Notes under the pieces: generated by a model
What the model saw: the letters and a program-made list of their open reading frames with translations, nothing else
Databases searched by the model: none
Told to the model about the DNA's origin: nothing
Program-made: the position numbers and the translations under genes
Shown here: piece by piece, positions 33,086 through 42,548 of the stretch
How the letters are laid out: the number at the start of each line of letters is the position of its first letter
Numbering within the stretch: position 1 is the stretch's first letter
Assembly (NCBI RefSeq): GCF_011683955.1
Contig: NZ_JAAQPI010000006.1
Span: 342,319 to 406,318 of the forward strand
Reading direction: 5' to 3'
Source: Pseudomaricurvus alkylphenolicus
GTDB taxonomy: Bacteria > Pseudomonadota > Gammaproteobacteria > Pseudomonadales > Cellvibrionaceae
DNA length: 64,000 nucleotides

Positions 33086-33949
33086 ATGGTTAAATCAATT
33101 TTAGTGATCTCCGATATACGTGAAACAGATCATTGTTCATTAAGGAAGGCACACGACATTGCAATCCCGTTGGGCGATAAAATAGATGTAGTACGTTTTA
33201 TAAAAGCCGGAGGGACCAGTGACTCGGAAGATATCAACCTTAATCAGCAATCAGAAATATTGAGAACTTCTCTGGATGAAATCTTTGCCGATTATGAAAA
33301 CAAGGACCGGATCAGTAGCCAAGTTGTCGCTACCGATGACATCGCACAATGGGTCACAAACTACTGTAAAGACAAAGACTTTGATTTTATCGTAAAAGCA
33401 GGCCATCGCTCAGAAAGCCTGTTCCATACCCCCTGTGACTGGGAGTTAATACGCAGCCTGCAAACTCCTGTACTCATTGCCAGCCAGCAACATTGGCACA
33501 GCAAACATACGGTCCTGGCGGCATTGAATCCCACCGCAAAAGATGAAGTCCATTGCGAATTAAATAACGACATACTCAAATGGGCCAAGAAATGGACACA
33601 AACTTTCGATTGCGAACTGCACATAGTTTACAACCTTCCTGTTTCTAACGTTTTAAAAGAACTCGACATTATCGACATAAAGGAACATGCACGATCTCAC
33701 CGTGCAGAAGGCGAGGAACAGGTTTCCGTTCTGCTCAAAGAACATGACCTGTCAAAAGCCAAAGTACATATTGTTGCAGGAGCGCCGGAACAGACGATTC
33801 CTCAATGCGCAAATAAGCTAAAAGCTGAACTCGTCATCATGGGAAGCATGGGAAGAAGAGGTTTGAAGCGCGTTTTAAAATCCAATACTGCTGAGAAAGT
33901 GATGCATAACTTAAGAACAGATTCGCTAATTATTGAAAGCAAGAAATAG
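33086..33949 (+). CDS. tandem universal stress protein (UspA family)
   Basis: 287 residues made of two Usp domains, about 1-135 and 140-285. The C-terminal domain has the nucleotide loop as GSMGRRGLKRVLKSNTAEKV, in which the usual Gly before Ser/Thr is Ser. The N-terminal copy is degenerate and lacks the loop, as in UspE-like proteins. Start ATG follows AGGA at 7 bases. It leads the antiporter operon with 34 bases to the next gene; Usp genes are frequent partners of ion transport operons and may gate them. Confidence 0.85.
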   Translation: MVKSILVISDIRETDHCSLRKAHDIAIPLGDKIDVVRFIKAGGTSDSEDINLNQQSEILRTSLDEIFADYENKDRISSQVVATDDIAQWVTNYCKDKDFDFIVKAGHRSESLFHTPCDWELIRSLQTPVLIASQQHWHSKHTVLAALNPTAKDEVHCELNNDILKWAKKWTQTFDCELHIVYNLPVSNVLKELDIIDIKEHARSHRAEGEEQVSVLLKEHDLSKAKVHIVAGAPEQTIPQCANKLKAELVIMGSMGRRGLKRVLKSNTAEKVMHNLRTDSLIIESKK

Positions 33950-33983
33950 CTTGATATACGTTTAACTTAAAGAGGGACTTTTA

Positions 33984-34487
33984 GTGACGACAAAGAGCGG
34001 AAAGAAAACTGTTTACTTTGCAAGCTGGATTCTGGCATTAGCTGCATTCTGGCTACTGCTGTCCGGGTATTTGAAACCGCTGCTGCTTTGCTTTGGTGTA
34101 GCATCCGTGGCGCTGGTGGTATTACTTTTGCGGCACATGGACAACATAGACAAACAACCCCAAAAGCTTCCTTTAAGCTTCGCTTTTTTTCGCTATTCCT
34201 CCTGGCTTATGGGACAAATAGTACTGTCAAGCATAGAGGTTACTAAACTCATCTGGGGAAATAGCAAAAACCTGTCTCCGGCCATAGAAAAATTACCAGT
34301 GACTAGTTCCACAGGAAGAAAACGAGTGCTTTATGCCAACTCTATCACCCTGACGCCAGGAACACTGAGTGTAGATGTTGATGATGATCACGTCACCATC
34401 CACGCGCTCAATGAAAAATCTTTAGACGTTCTGCGAGCAGGCAAGATGGCCAAGAAAATCGCAACTGTACCCGTAGCGAAAAACTAA
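33984..34487 (+). CDS. mrpE: Mrp-type cation/proton antiporter subunit E
   Basis: 167 residues from a GTG preceded by GAGGG. N-terminal pair of membrane helices (about 10-48) and the MnhE domain with VLYANSITLTPGTLSVDVDDD, the family signature. Subunit E belongs to the small EFG module needed for antiport. Ends TAATG with the next gene. Confidence 0.92.
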   Translation: MTTKSGKKTVYFASWILALAAFWLLLSGYLKPLLLCFGVASVALVVLLLRHMDNIDKQPQKLPLSFAFFRYSSWLMGQIVLSSIEVTKLIWGNSKNLSPAIEKLPVTSSTGRKRVLYANSITLTPGTLSVDVDDDHVTIHALNEKSLDVLRAGKMAKKIATVPVAKN

Positions 34488-34786
34488 TGTTGATACTGAC
34501 AGCGACTGGCATCGCAATACTCGCCGTTATGGCACTGGCATTAGCCAGGGCGCTAAAAGCAGACACAGTCTACGACCGAATTCTGGGCGTTAATATGTTT
34601 GGAACCAAAACCTCGCTGTTTATTGCTGTGATAGGTTTTCTTGGCGGTCGTCCGGATTTTCTGGATATAGCCATTGTCTATGCGCTGATCAACTTTATCG
34701 GCATGATCGCTGTACTGCGCTTTTTTGAATACACAGCTACAGATGACGCTCTGAAAATAAATTCAACCAAACAAGAGCAGTTATAG
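34487..34786 (+). CDS. mrpF: Mrp-type antiporter subunit F
   Basis: 99 residues with three membrane helices and the MrpF signature ADTVYDRILGVNMFGTK, in which the conserved Asp lies at about residue 30. Overlaps mrpE and mrpG by one base each, so translation is coupled. Confidence 0.9.
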   Translation: MLILTATGIAILAVMALALARALKADTVYDRILGVNMFGTKTSLFIAVIGFLGGRPDFLDIAIVYALINFIGMIAVLRFFEYTATDDALKINSTKQEQL

Positions 34787-35115
34787 TGATTTTAGAGTCC
34801 ATTAGTACAATCCTGCTTATTTTGGGCGCTTTTTTCAGCCTTACGGGCGCAATTGGTTTATTCAGATTCCCCGATTTTTTTACCCGAGTTCACGCCGCCA
34901 GCGTAACGGATTCTATCGCTACCATACTGATAATCTTTGGCTTAATACTGCGTACAGACTTTGATTTGGTAACTGTCAAGCTGCTGTTGATACTGGTTTT
35001 CTTACTATTCACGAGTCCAACTGCATCACATGCACTGGCGAAATCAGCGAGACATGGAGGGCTGTTGACGTTACCGGAAATCCGGGCAACGAAAAAAGAG
35101 GACTGCAGTTCATGA
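34786..35115 (+). CDS. mrpG: Mrp-type antiporter subunit G
   Basis: 109 residues from a GTG overlapping the mrpF stop. Three membrane helices and the MnhG core GAIGLFRFPDFFTRVHAASVTDS. The stop overlaps the mrpB-like start by four bases. Confidence 0.9.
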   Translation: MILESISTILLILGAFFSLTGAIGLFRFPDFFTRVHAASVTDSIATILIIFGLILRTDFDLVTVKLLLILVFLLFTSPTASHALAKSARHGGLLTLPEIRATKKEDCSS

Positions 35116-36089
35116 CAGAGTTAATAGACCTGGTGCTACTCGGCATGCTTGCTATCACTGCATTGAGGATCATCTTCCTAAAAGATCTTTTTGCAGTAGT
35201 CATGCTGTTCGGTATATATAGTTTTCTGTCTGCATTGATCTTCGTTAACCTTGATGCAGTTGATGTGGCGTTTACGGAAGCGTCAGTGGGTGCGGGTATT
35301 TCAACAGTTCTTATGCTGGGCACATTAGCACTGACTGGACGTAAGGAAAAAACGAATAATCACACAACATTTCTCCCACTATTAGTGGTAGTCATTACAG
35401 GCGCTGCTCTTATTTACGGCACTTTGGATATGCCACCTTTCGGCGATCCCGACAACCCTGCCCAGCAGCACGTAGCGCCCCGCTATATTCAGGATTCACC
35501 GCAAGAAATTGGTTTGCCTAATATGGTTACCTCAGTTTTAGCCAGCTATCGGGGGTTCGATACATTAGGCGAAACTGCAGTTGTGTTTGCAGCAGCAATT
35601 GGCGTATTAAGCTTATTGGGGTTGCCCAAACACGAAAAGGCAGCCATTGAATCCGGATTGAAATCGCACTTGGTTCTGAGAGTTGTGGCCAAACTTATCG
35701 TCCCATTAACCCTATTGTTTGCCCTCTATGTTCAGTTCCACGGTGACTATGGACCTGGAGGCGGATTTCAGGCGGGTGTCATTGCTGCAGCAGCGATTAT
35801 TCTGTATGCCCTGGTGTTTGGGTTGCCGATGGCAACCCATGTCATACAGCCAACCTTACTGAAGGCACTTGCGGCAATAGGTGTATTAATTTATGCCGGC
35901 ACCGGCTTTGCCAGCTTTTTCCTTGGCGGCAATTTTCTCGACTACAATGTGTTGGCGAGCGATCCAGTAGCGGGGCAACATATTGGCATAATACTCATCG
36001 AACTCGGCGTTGGAGTGACGGTATTTGCAGCGATGCTCAGTATCTTTTATGCCTTTGCCGGTCAAGCTGAACGGGCTAACATTCAATGA
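35112..36089 (+). CDS. mrpB: fused DUF4040/MbhE-MnhB antiporter subunit
   Basis: 325 residues, far longer than a stand-alone MrpB (about 140). Residues 1-80 match the DUF4040/MbhD block that in standard Mrp is the tail of MrpA (FVNLDAVDVAFTEASVGAG). About 90-175 match the MbhE-like piece (YRGFDTLGETAVVFAAAIG). About 185-315 are the MnhB domain (FHGDYGPGGGFQAGVI). So the MrpA C-terminal part is fused to MrpB, the arrangement of archaeal-type Mrp/Mbh modules. Confidence 0.88.
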   Translation: MTELIDLVLLGMLAITALRIIFLKDLFAVVMLFGIYSFLSALIFVNLDAVDVAFTEASVGAGISTVLMLGTLALTGRKEKTNNHTTFLPLLVVVITGAALIYGTLDMPPFGDPDNPAQQHVAPRYIQDSPQEIGLPNMVTSVLASYRGFDTLGETAVVFAAAIGVLSLLGLPKHEKAAIESGLKSHLVLRVVAKLIVPLTLLFALYVQFHGDYGPGGGFQAGVIAAAAIILYALVFGLPMATHVIQPTLLKALAAIGVLIYAGTGFASFFLGGNFLDYNVLASDPVAGQHIGIILIELGVGVTVFAAMLSIFYAFAGQAERANIQ

Positions 36090-36442
36090 GCTTTATTGTC
36101 GATTATTACAATTACTGGATTGTCGTATTTTTAATGATGGCAGGATTTTATATCGTTATCTCTGCAAACAACCTGGTCAAAAAGATTGTAGGGCTCAACA
36201 TTTTTCAGACATCTGTATTTATGTTGTATATATCCATCGGCAATGTATCAGGAGGAAGTGCCCCTATTGTTGCAGATGGAATAACCCGTTACTCAAACCC
36301 ATTGCCACACGTTCTTATCCTTACCGCGATAGTCGTTGGAGTGGCAACAACGTCCGTAGGTCTTGCGCTGATTGTAAGAATCAAACGAGCCTACGGAACC
36401 GTTGAAGAGAACGAGTTCGAAGATAAGGATGATCTGATTTGA
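36086..36442 (+). CDS. mrpC: Mrp-type antiporter subunit C (NuoK-like)
   Basis: 118 residues with three membrane helices and the NuoK/MrpC features NNLVKKIVGLNIFQTSVFM and HVLILTAIVVGVATTSVGLAL. Overlaps both neighbours by four bases (ATGA). MrpC contributes acidic and amide residues near the proton path. Confidence 0.92.
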   Translation: MSFIVDYYNYWIVVFLMMAGFYIVISANNLVKKIVGLNIFQTSVFMLYISIGNVSGGSAPIVADGITRYSNPLPHVLILTAIVVGVATTSVGLALIVRIKRAYGTVEENEFEDKDDLI

Positions 36443-37965
36443 TGTTTGAACAACATTCTCCGGTCTTGCCTATTATTCTTCCATTGATTGCTGCCCCTAT
36501 TTGTATTTTGCTCGGCAGAAGTCAGTTGGCCTGGTTGTTCGCCACATTCATCAGCGCCCTCGGCTTTGGTATTTCAATTGGCTTAATGCTGACAACGTTG
36601 GATCAAGGTGTATTGAGTTACTCCTTGGGAGGCTGGGAGCCACCCTGGGGTATTGAAGTTAGGGTTGATGCCGCCAGCGCTTTGGTTCTTTGCGTGGTAA
36701 CGGGTATTTCATCACTGGTATTAGTGTACGCAAAAGAAAGCATCGCCAAAGAAATTGACAGCAGCCAACACACCCTCTACTACACCGCACATCTACTCTG
36801 TTTGGCGGGATTGTCGGGGATTTTGAGTACCGGTGATGCATTTAACCTGTTTGTATTTCTGGAAATCTCTTCTCTGGCTACCTATACGCTTGTCAGTCTC
36901 GCGTCAGACAAACGCTGCCTGACCGCCGCCTTCCGTTATCTTATTATGGGAACGATAGGCGCGACCTTCATACTCATTGGCGTGGGTATGATGTATATGA
37001 AAACGGGCACCTTAAATATGCTGGATTTGGCGGCTCGGATTTCGGAATACGACAGCAGCCGCACCCTCAATACTGGCCTGGCTTTTATCCTGGTGGGTGT
37101 CAGCATTAAATTGGCGCTGTTTCCGTTGCACATGTGGTTACCACCTGCTTACACGCACGCCCCATCGGCCGTCAGCGCGTTTTTGGCCAGTACAGCCACA
37201 AAGGTTGCTGTTTATGTGATGGTGCGCTTTATATTTACCATCTACGGTGCAGAATATGTCTTCCACACCATGGGTATGGATACCATCTTACTGGTACTGG
37301 CGATTGTCGCCATCTTCAAATGTTCTTTCATGGCGACCGTTCAAAGCAACGTAAAAACCGTACTGGCATACAGTAGCGTGGCTCAAATCGGCTATATGAT
37401 TCTCGGCATCAGTCTTGTTAGTACCCTGGGGCTGACGGCAGGTTTACTGCATATTTTTAACCATGCGTTAATGAAAGGTGCGCTGTTTATGGCAGTTGGC
37501 GCAGTACTGCTACGTACTGGTTCTGTGGATATCAAGGCGTTTCAGGGTTTAGGCAAACAAATGCCCCTGACAATGGCGGCTTTCACCATTGCGGGTCTGA
37601 GTATTATCGGAGTTCCTCTTACCGCCGGATTCGTGAGCAAATGGTATTTGGTAACCGCGGCACTGGAACAGCAGGAATGGACTGTCGCATTTCTGGTACT
37701 GGCGGGTTCACTGTTGGCAATCATTTATGTTGGCAGGATTTTAGAAGCGGCTTATTTCAAAAATCCCGCAGAAGGCACTACCTATAAAGAAGCCCCCTTA
37801 CTGATGTTAATTCCCTTGTGGATACTGGTATTCGCCAATATCTACTTCGGTATTGACACCTCTATGAGTGTTGGCGCGGCAGATACCGCAGCACAATGGT
37901 TAACACAGCCATCCAGTTCCCCTGCTACTGCTCTTTCGGTCAATATGGGCGGGGCGACTCAATGA
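36439..37965 (+). CDS. mrpD: Mrp-type antiporter subunit D (NuoL/M/N-like), copy 1
   Basis: 508 residues, about 14 membrane helices with the proton-antiporter core at about 125-420. The helix-breaking loops carry conserved Lys/His (KLALFPLHMWLPPAYTHAPSAVSAFL) and Glu in the FLEISSLATY block. This is the ion-translocating subunit type. Ends overlapping the next gene. Confidence 0.92.
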   Translation: MMFEQHSPVLPIILPLIAAPICILLGRSQLAWLFATFISALGFGISIGLMLTTLDQGVLSYSLGGWEPPWGIEVRVDAASALVLCVVTGISSLVLVYAKESIAKEIDSSQHTLYYTAHLLCLAGLSGILSTGDAFNLFVFLEISSLATYTLVSLASDKRCLTAAFRYLIMGTIGATFILIGVGMMYMKTGTLNMLDLAARISEYDSSRTLNTGLAFILVGVSIKLALFPLHMWLPPAYTHAPSAVSAFLASTATKVAVYVMVRFIFTIYGAEYVFHTMGMDTILLVLAIVAIFKCSFMATVQSNVKTVLAYSSVAQIGYMILGISLVSTLGLTAGLLHIFNHALMKGALFMAVGAVLLRTGSVDIKAFQGLGKQMPLTMAAFTIAGLSIIGVPLTAGFVSKWYLVTAALEQQEWTVAFLVLAGSLLAIIYVGRILEAAYFKNPAEGTTYKEAPLLMLIPLWILVFANIYFGIDTSMSVGAADTAAQWLTQPSSSPATALSVNMGGATQ

Positions 37966-39476
37966 ACATATGGTCGGCTCTTGAACCCTCACAGCTGATT
38001 AATCTCACGATTATTGTCCCGCTGGTAGGCGCTGCACTCGTGGTGCTCTTGGGTAAGAACCCTAATCTTCGAGAATCCATCTCCATTGCCACAGCGGTAA
38101 TACTGTTTACGCTGGTACTGGGTATTACCGATAATACTTTTAACCAGCTCAACATGGCGACTAGCTGGGTGGATTTTTTGCCTGGATTGAATATCGCATT
38201 CTCAGTTGAGCCTTTAGGCGTTTTGTTTGCTTTGGTAGCAAGCTTCTTATGGATTATTACTACAATTTACGCCATCGGTTATATGCGTGGTCACAATGAA
38301 GAAAACCAGACCCGCTTCTACTGCTGTTTTGCGCTGGCGATAAGCAGTGTTATGGCCATCTGCTTTTCCTCGAACCTGTTAACTCTATTTATCTTTTACG
38401 AATTACTGACATTATCTACATATCCTCTGGTTACTCATGCAGGTAATAAAAATGCAAAACGTGGTGGACGAGTATATCTCGGCATTCTGCTCAGCACGTC
38501 GATTGCCTTTCTTTTATTTGCGATACTTGCCACCTGGGTTAGTACCGGCACCTTAGAATTTACTCCCGGTGGGATTTTCACTGACGCACAGTCGAGCAGC
38601 TTGGTTTCTCTCTTATTGGTTCTCTTCTGTTATGGGGTAGGTAAAGCGGCATTAATGCCGTTTCACCGCTGGTTACCTGCCGCCATGGTGGCACCAACGC
38701 CTGTAAGTGCTTTGTTACACGCAGTTGCAGTCGTCAAGGCGGGCGTATTCAGCATCCTTAAAATTGTCATTTATATTTTTGGTATTGATAACTTAAGTCA
38801 AATATCAACAACGGATGTCATGCTTTATATCGGTGCGGCTACAGTCTTATTTTCGTCCTTTGTCGCCATGACTAAGGACAATTTAAAAGCACGATTAGCC
38901 TACTCGACAGTGAGCCAGCTGAGCTACATTGTAGTGGGTGCGCTGCTGGCATCTTCAATCGCTTTTGCCGGAGCCAGCCTGCACATAGTGACCCATGCAG
39001 TCGGAAAAATTACCTTATTCTTTTGCGCAGGTTCCATTTTTGTTACAACACACAAGAAGAATATCAGTGAGATGGCTAGCCTCGGCCGTAAAATGCCGTT
39101 AACGATGATTGCCTTTACGATTGGCGCACTGAGTATTATCGGTTTACCTCCGATGGCAGGAACCTGGAGTAAATGGTATTTGGTTGTTGGTGCTTTAGAG
39201 GCAGACAAGCTTATTATTTTGATGGTGCTTACCATCAGTTCACTGCTAAACGTCGCCTACCTGCTACCCATTCCTATACGAGCGTTTTTTACGCCTGCTG
39301 ATCAACGCTCGCAATCCTGGTCGTGGTCAGAAACAAGTGAAGCACCCTGGCCAAGTTTACTTGCAATCACCGTAACCTCAGTAATGTGTTTGGTCTTGTT
39401 CTTTTACCCCCAACCCATTATTGAGTTGGTCAACTTGATACCTGGCGTATCTACCGATATCAACGGTGGGACTTAA
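37962..39476 (+). CDS. Mrp-type antiporter subunit D-like, copy 2
   Basis: 504 residues from ATG 37962, overlapping the copy 1 stop (ATGA); a frame reaching further upstream lies inside copy 1. Proton-antiporter core with FIFYELLTLSTYPLVTH (the conserved Glu) and KAALMPFHRWLPAAMVAPTPVSALLHAVAVVKAG, here in part: HRWLPAAMVAPTPVSALLHA. Typical of NuoM/L relatives. A second full antiporter subunit directly after the first. Confidence 0.9.
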   Translation: MNIWSALEPSQLINLTIIVPLVGAALVVLLGKNPNLRESISIATAVILFTLVLGITDNTFNQLNMATSWVDFLPGLNIAFSVEPLGVLFALVASFLWIITTIYAIGYMRGHNEENQTRFYCCFALAISSVMAICFSSNLLTLFIFYELLTLSTYPLVTHAGNKNAKRGGRVYLGILLSTSIAFLLFAILATWVSTGTLEFTPGGIFTDAQSSSLVSLLLVLFCYGVGKAALMPFHRWLPAAMVAPTPVSALLHAVAVVKAGVFSILKIVIYIFGIDNLSQISTTDVMLYIGAATVLFSSFVAMTKDNLKARLAYSTVSQLSYIVVGALLASSIAFAGASLHIVTHAVGKITLFFCAGSIFVTTHKKNISEMASLGRKMPLTMIAFTIGALSIIGLPPMAGTWSKWYLVVGALEADKLIILMVLTISSLLNVAYLLPIPIRAFFTPADQRSQSWSWSETSEAPWPSLLAITVTSVMCLVLFFYPQPIIELVNLIPGVSTDINGGT

Positions 39477-39731
39477 ATGAATAAAGAGCAGAACAAAACG
39501 GATTTCTTCGACAAGCCGGAAAACATCCATAAGATACTAAAGGTGTTCTACATACTATGCGCATTGCTGGTAGCAACTGACTTTTTGGTGCACAGGCACA
39601 TCTATCACGACTGGGAGAAGATTCCGGCATTCTATGCAATGTATGGATTTGGGGGTTGCGTACTTCTTGTACTTATTGCCAAAGCGATGCGAAAAGTCCT
39701 GATGAAAGGGGAAGACTACTATGATAAGTAG
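39477..39731 (+). CDS. small two-helix membrane protein of the antiporter operon
   Basis: 84 residues starting on the base after the previous stop. Two membrane segments, about 20-38 and 53-70, with a short charged loop (VHRHIYHDWEKIP) between them. No family recognised with certainty. Tight packing (11-base overlap with the next gene) marks it as part of the operon; it may be an assembly or accessory subunit. Confidence 0.75.
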   Translation: MNKEQNKTDFFDKPENIHKILKVFYILCALLVATDFLVHRHIYHDWEKIPAFYAMYGFGGCVLLVLIAKAMRKVLMKGEDYYDK

Positions 39732-41445
39732 TCTGCCCCTATTACCGCCATTTCTTCCATTGTTAATCGGCTCAATGGCGGCCATTTTCCTTCGCGGTCA
39801 TATCCGCAGTGCGATAATGCTGCTGGCGCCTGTTTGGGGAGCGTTGCAGCTATCCGGGCTGGAACCCGGCATCTACTGGGCCATGGAATTCATGGGCTAT
39901 CAGTTGGAGCCTGTCCGGGTAGACAAACTCAGCATAATGTTTGGCTACCTCTTCCATTTGGCGGCTTTTATCGCCATTGTATATGCATTGCATATTAAAG
40001 ATACCGTTCAGCATGTAGCCGGGCTAAGTTATGCGGCTTGCGCCGTTGGTGCAGTATTTTCGGGTGATTTACTGACGTTATTTGTATTCTGGGAATTACT
40101 GGCGTTAACCTCAGTGTTATTAATCTGGGCCAGGCGTACTGAACGCGCCTATGGCGCTGGAATGCGCTATTTCATGATTAAAGTGCTATCTGGAGTATTG
40201 CTGCTGGCAGGAACGCTAATATTCATTTCTCAAACAGGTAGCGCGGTGTTTGGTGAAATTGGCTTAAAACAAGAAGGAATTCTAAATCTTGGCGCCTGGC
40301 TAATTTTCCTCGCTTTTGGCATCAAATGCGCGTTTCCATTTGTGCATAACTGGCTGACGGATGCTTATCCGGAAGCAACACCAACAGGTACCGTTTTTCT
40401 TGCTTCATTTACTACCAAAGTTGCCGTTTATGCGCTGGCAAGGGGCTTTCCGGGGACCGAATTGCTGGTGTGGATTGGTGTGACTATGGCCTGCTTCCCG
40501 ATTTTTTATGCCGTCATTGAAAACGACTTACGTCGGGTATTGGCTTACAGCATGATCAATCAGGTTGGCTTTATGGTGGTTGGTATTGGTATCGGTACCT
40601 CACTTGCGCTTAATGGCGCAGTTGCCCACGCCTTTAACGATGTTATTTTTAAAGGACTGCTGATGATGACCATGGGCGCAGTTCTGCACATGACGGGCAA
40701 AATCAACGGCTCTGAGTTAGGCGGCTTATACAAAAGCATGCCGAAAACCACCGTTCTCTGTATTGTCGGGGCAGCATCCATATCGGCATTCCCACTGTTC
40801 AGCGGCTTTGTATCCAAATCCATGGTTATGAGTGCGGCAGTCGCCGAAGGGTATGATTATGTTTGGTTGGCGCTGTTATTCGCAGCAGCGGGTGTGTTCC
40901 ATCACGCGGGCATCAAGATCCCCTATTTTGCATTTTTTGCCCATGACTCTGGTATCCGCACCACAGAACCACCTAAAAATATGTTAATTGCCATGGGGAT
41001 TGCTGCTGTACTTTGTATCGTCATCGGAGCCTTCCCGGCACAAACCGTTTACGCCCTATTGCCCTGGAATGCCGACTATCAACCATATGATGTTACGCAC
41101 GTTCTGACTCAACTGCAGTTATTATTCTTCTCTGCATTAGCCTTTGTCTGGTTAAACCTGAAGAATATGTATCCTCCAGAACTACCTTCCACCAATCTGG
41201 ATGCAGACTGGCTTTACCGAAAATTAGCACCGGCTTTTATGGTGCCTGTTTACTATTCGGTTACAGGGGCAATAAATAAGACAGAACAATTGGCCAAAGA
41301 GGGAATTAAGCGGGTGATCAACAACTCTTACGACCAAGAAAAAAATCAACCTAAAGGGTATTTTGCACAGTTCTGGCCAACAGAAACCATGGTCTTTTGG
41401 GTCGCCTTTTTGCTTGCCGGCATCCTGATACTTTATTACATATGA
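39721..41445 (+). CDS. Mrp-type antiporter large subunit, NuoL/MrpA-D-like, copy 3
   Basis: 574 residues with about 14-15 membrane helices. Antiporter core at about 110-400: LFVFWELLALTSVLLIWARR (Glu site) and KCAFPFVHNWLTDAYPEATPTGTVFLASFTTKVAVY, in part FVHNWLTDAYPEATPTG. The extra C-terminal helix and amphipathic segment lengthen it. Third NuoL/M/N-like protein of the operon and the last gene; no terminator was found in the 54 bases before the convergent esterase. Confidence 0.9.
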   Translation: MISSLPLLPPFLPLLIGSMAAIFLRGHIRSAIMLLAPVWGALQLSGLEPGIYWAMEFMGYQLEPVRVDKLSIMFGYLFHLAAFIAIVYALHIKDTVQHVAGLSYAACAVGAVFSGDLLTLFVFWELLALTSVLLIWARRTERAYGAGMRYFMIKVLSGVLLLAGTLIFISQTGSAVFGEIGLKQEGILNLGAWLIFLAFGIKCAFPFVHNWLTDAYPEATPTGTVFLASFTTKVAVYALARGFPGTELLVWIGVTMACFPIFYAVIENDLRRVLAYSMINQVGFMVVGIGIGTSLALNGAVAHAFNDVIFKGLLMMTMGAVLHMTGKINGSELGGLYKSMPKTTVLCIVGAASISAFPLFSGFVSKSMVMSAAVAEGYDYVWLALLFAAAGVFHHAGIKIPYFAFFAHDSGIRTTEPPKNMLIAMGIAAVLCIVIGAFPAQTVYALLPWNADYQPYDVTHVLTQLQLLFFSALAFVWLNLKNMYPPELPSTNLDADWLYRKLAPAFMVPVYYSVTGAINKTEQLAKEGIKRVINNSYDQEKNQPKGYFAQFWPTETMVFWVAFLLAGILILYYI

Positions 41446-41499
41446 CCTGTGTAGATGGCTGCCTAAAAGCCTCAGAAAACCTGATTGATAACGTTGTAA

Positions 41500-42159
41500 C
41501 TACGGCAAACGCTCCTGCAGCCAGCGCGCTATGTCCCGAATCTGCGGCAAACAGACTTCATGTTGCATCGGGTAGACTTTGTAATCAGGCTCAAATCCTT
41601 TTTCCTGCAGATTCTCGACAGCACGTTGGCCCAGCATCTCCGGTACCACCGGGTCTTGAGTACCGTGGGAGACAAACATCGGTAACGACTGATTGGCGGC
41701 GTTAAGCTCGATGCTGTCGCTCGTGGCAAAGTAGGTGGAGAGCGCCATTAACCCGGCCAGTTGCGCTGGGTAGCTGAGGGCGGCCTGATAGGCGACTGCA
41801 CCACCCTGGGAAAATCCCGCCACGATAATACGCTGGCTGTCGATACCCCGCTCGATTTCCCGATCAATCAAGTCTGTCACCGCAGCTGCCGACTGCAGAA
41901 TTTGCTGACTGTCGATTTTGCGGTCGATATCCAAACTCAAAATGTCGTACCAAGCCGGCATCACCATGCCACCATTAATGGTGACGGGAATAGAGGGCGC
42001 GTGCGGAAAGACAAACCGCACCGCCAAATCTTCGGGCAAGTTCAGCTCCGGTACTATGGGGGCAAAGTCGTCGCCGCTGGCGCCAAGGCCATGCAGCCAG
42101 ATAACAGCGGCGTTCGCCGGGGTTCGTGGTTCGATTTCAACGCAGGGCAGATAATTCAT
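41500..42159 (-). CDS. carboxylesterase/phospholipase-family alpha/beta hydrolase
   Basis: 219 residues from ATG 42159 (GAG 9 bases upstream; family members start here). A frame 26 codons longer exists but has no ribosome site. Abhydrolase_2 features: VIWLHGLGASGDDF, nucleophile GFSQGG, acid GTQDPVVP and histidine MQHEVC. Cytoplasmic; likely hydrolyses short acyl esters or acts as an acyl-protein-thioesterase-like enzyme. Substrate unknown. Confidence 0.87.
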   Translation of the reverse strand: MNYLPCVEIEPRTPANAAVIWLHGLGASGDDFAPIVPELNLPEDLAVRFVFPHAPSIPVTINGGMVMPAWYDILSLDIDRKIDSQQILQSAAAVTDLIDREIERGIDSQRIIVAGFSQGGAVAYQAALSYPAQLAGLMALSTYFATSDSIELNAANQSLPMFVSHGTQDPVVPEMLGQRAVENLQEKGFEPDYKVYPMQHEVCLPQIRDIARWLQERLP

Positions 42160-42548
42160 TTGTTGTCTCGATGGCAGGGGATAACATCTCCATTGGCCCA
42201 GATCAGTTCGAATCCCGTAACGTGATTTCTGTGCCACTGAAAGCAGATGCCATGGTACTGCTGAAGGGACAGGAACTCAAACTGCAGCCGAGAATTTGAT
42301 ACTGCGCCAGCAGCTCATCGTAATGAATCGCAACTGCAAGCGATCTCCGCAATTATGAGTGGGTTATTCACTGCAACGGGTTATTTCGATTGCCAATAGC
42401 TTGCTGAAATACGAATTCGCACTCCACACGCTTCCCGCACAAAAGAAGCTCAAATCACAGCCAATTTATTTTTGTTATTAGTATTGATTCGCTTTTTCAT
42501 TACCTTTAGTATTTGCTTATAATTTGAGAATTGAAAAGAGTCAACACC
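42160..42548. other. 389-base spacer with a doubtful 42-codon frame
   Basis: Between the esterase and the siderophore receptor. The plus strand has a frame at 42171-42299 (MAGDNISIG to LKLQPRI) that looks like a detached C-terminal beta segment, but it has no ribosome site. I treat it as non-coding or a relic. The rest is AT-rich promoter DNA of the receptor gene. Confidence 0.4.
42495..42523 (+). promoter_or_regulatory. putative promoter of the siderophore receptor
   Basis: Perfect -10 TATAAT at 42518-42523, with the weak -35 TTTCAT at 42495-42500 and a 17-base spacer. The -10 ends 25 bases before the ATG. No clean Fur box is visible, although the region is AT-rich. Confidence 0.45.

Noticed and set aside
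42171..42299. 42-codon plus-strand frame MAGDNISIG to LKLQPRI
   Set aside because: It looks beta-like and could be a relic of a larger cupin-type protein, but lacks a ribosome site and overlaps only spacer DNA; not called as a gene.
42440..42548. Fur box upstream of the siderophore receptor
   Set aside because: The stretch is AT-rich but no arrangement of GATAAT-like hexamers fits well enough to call.
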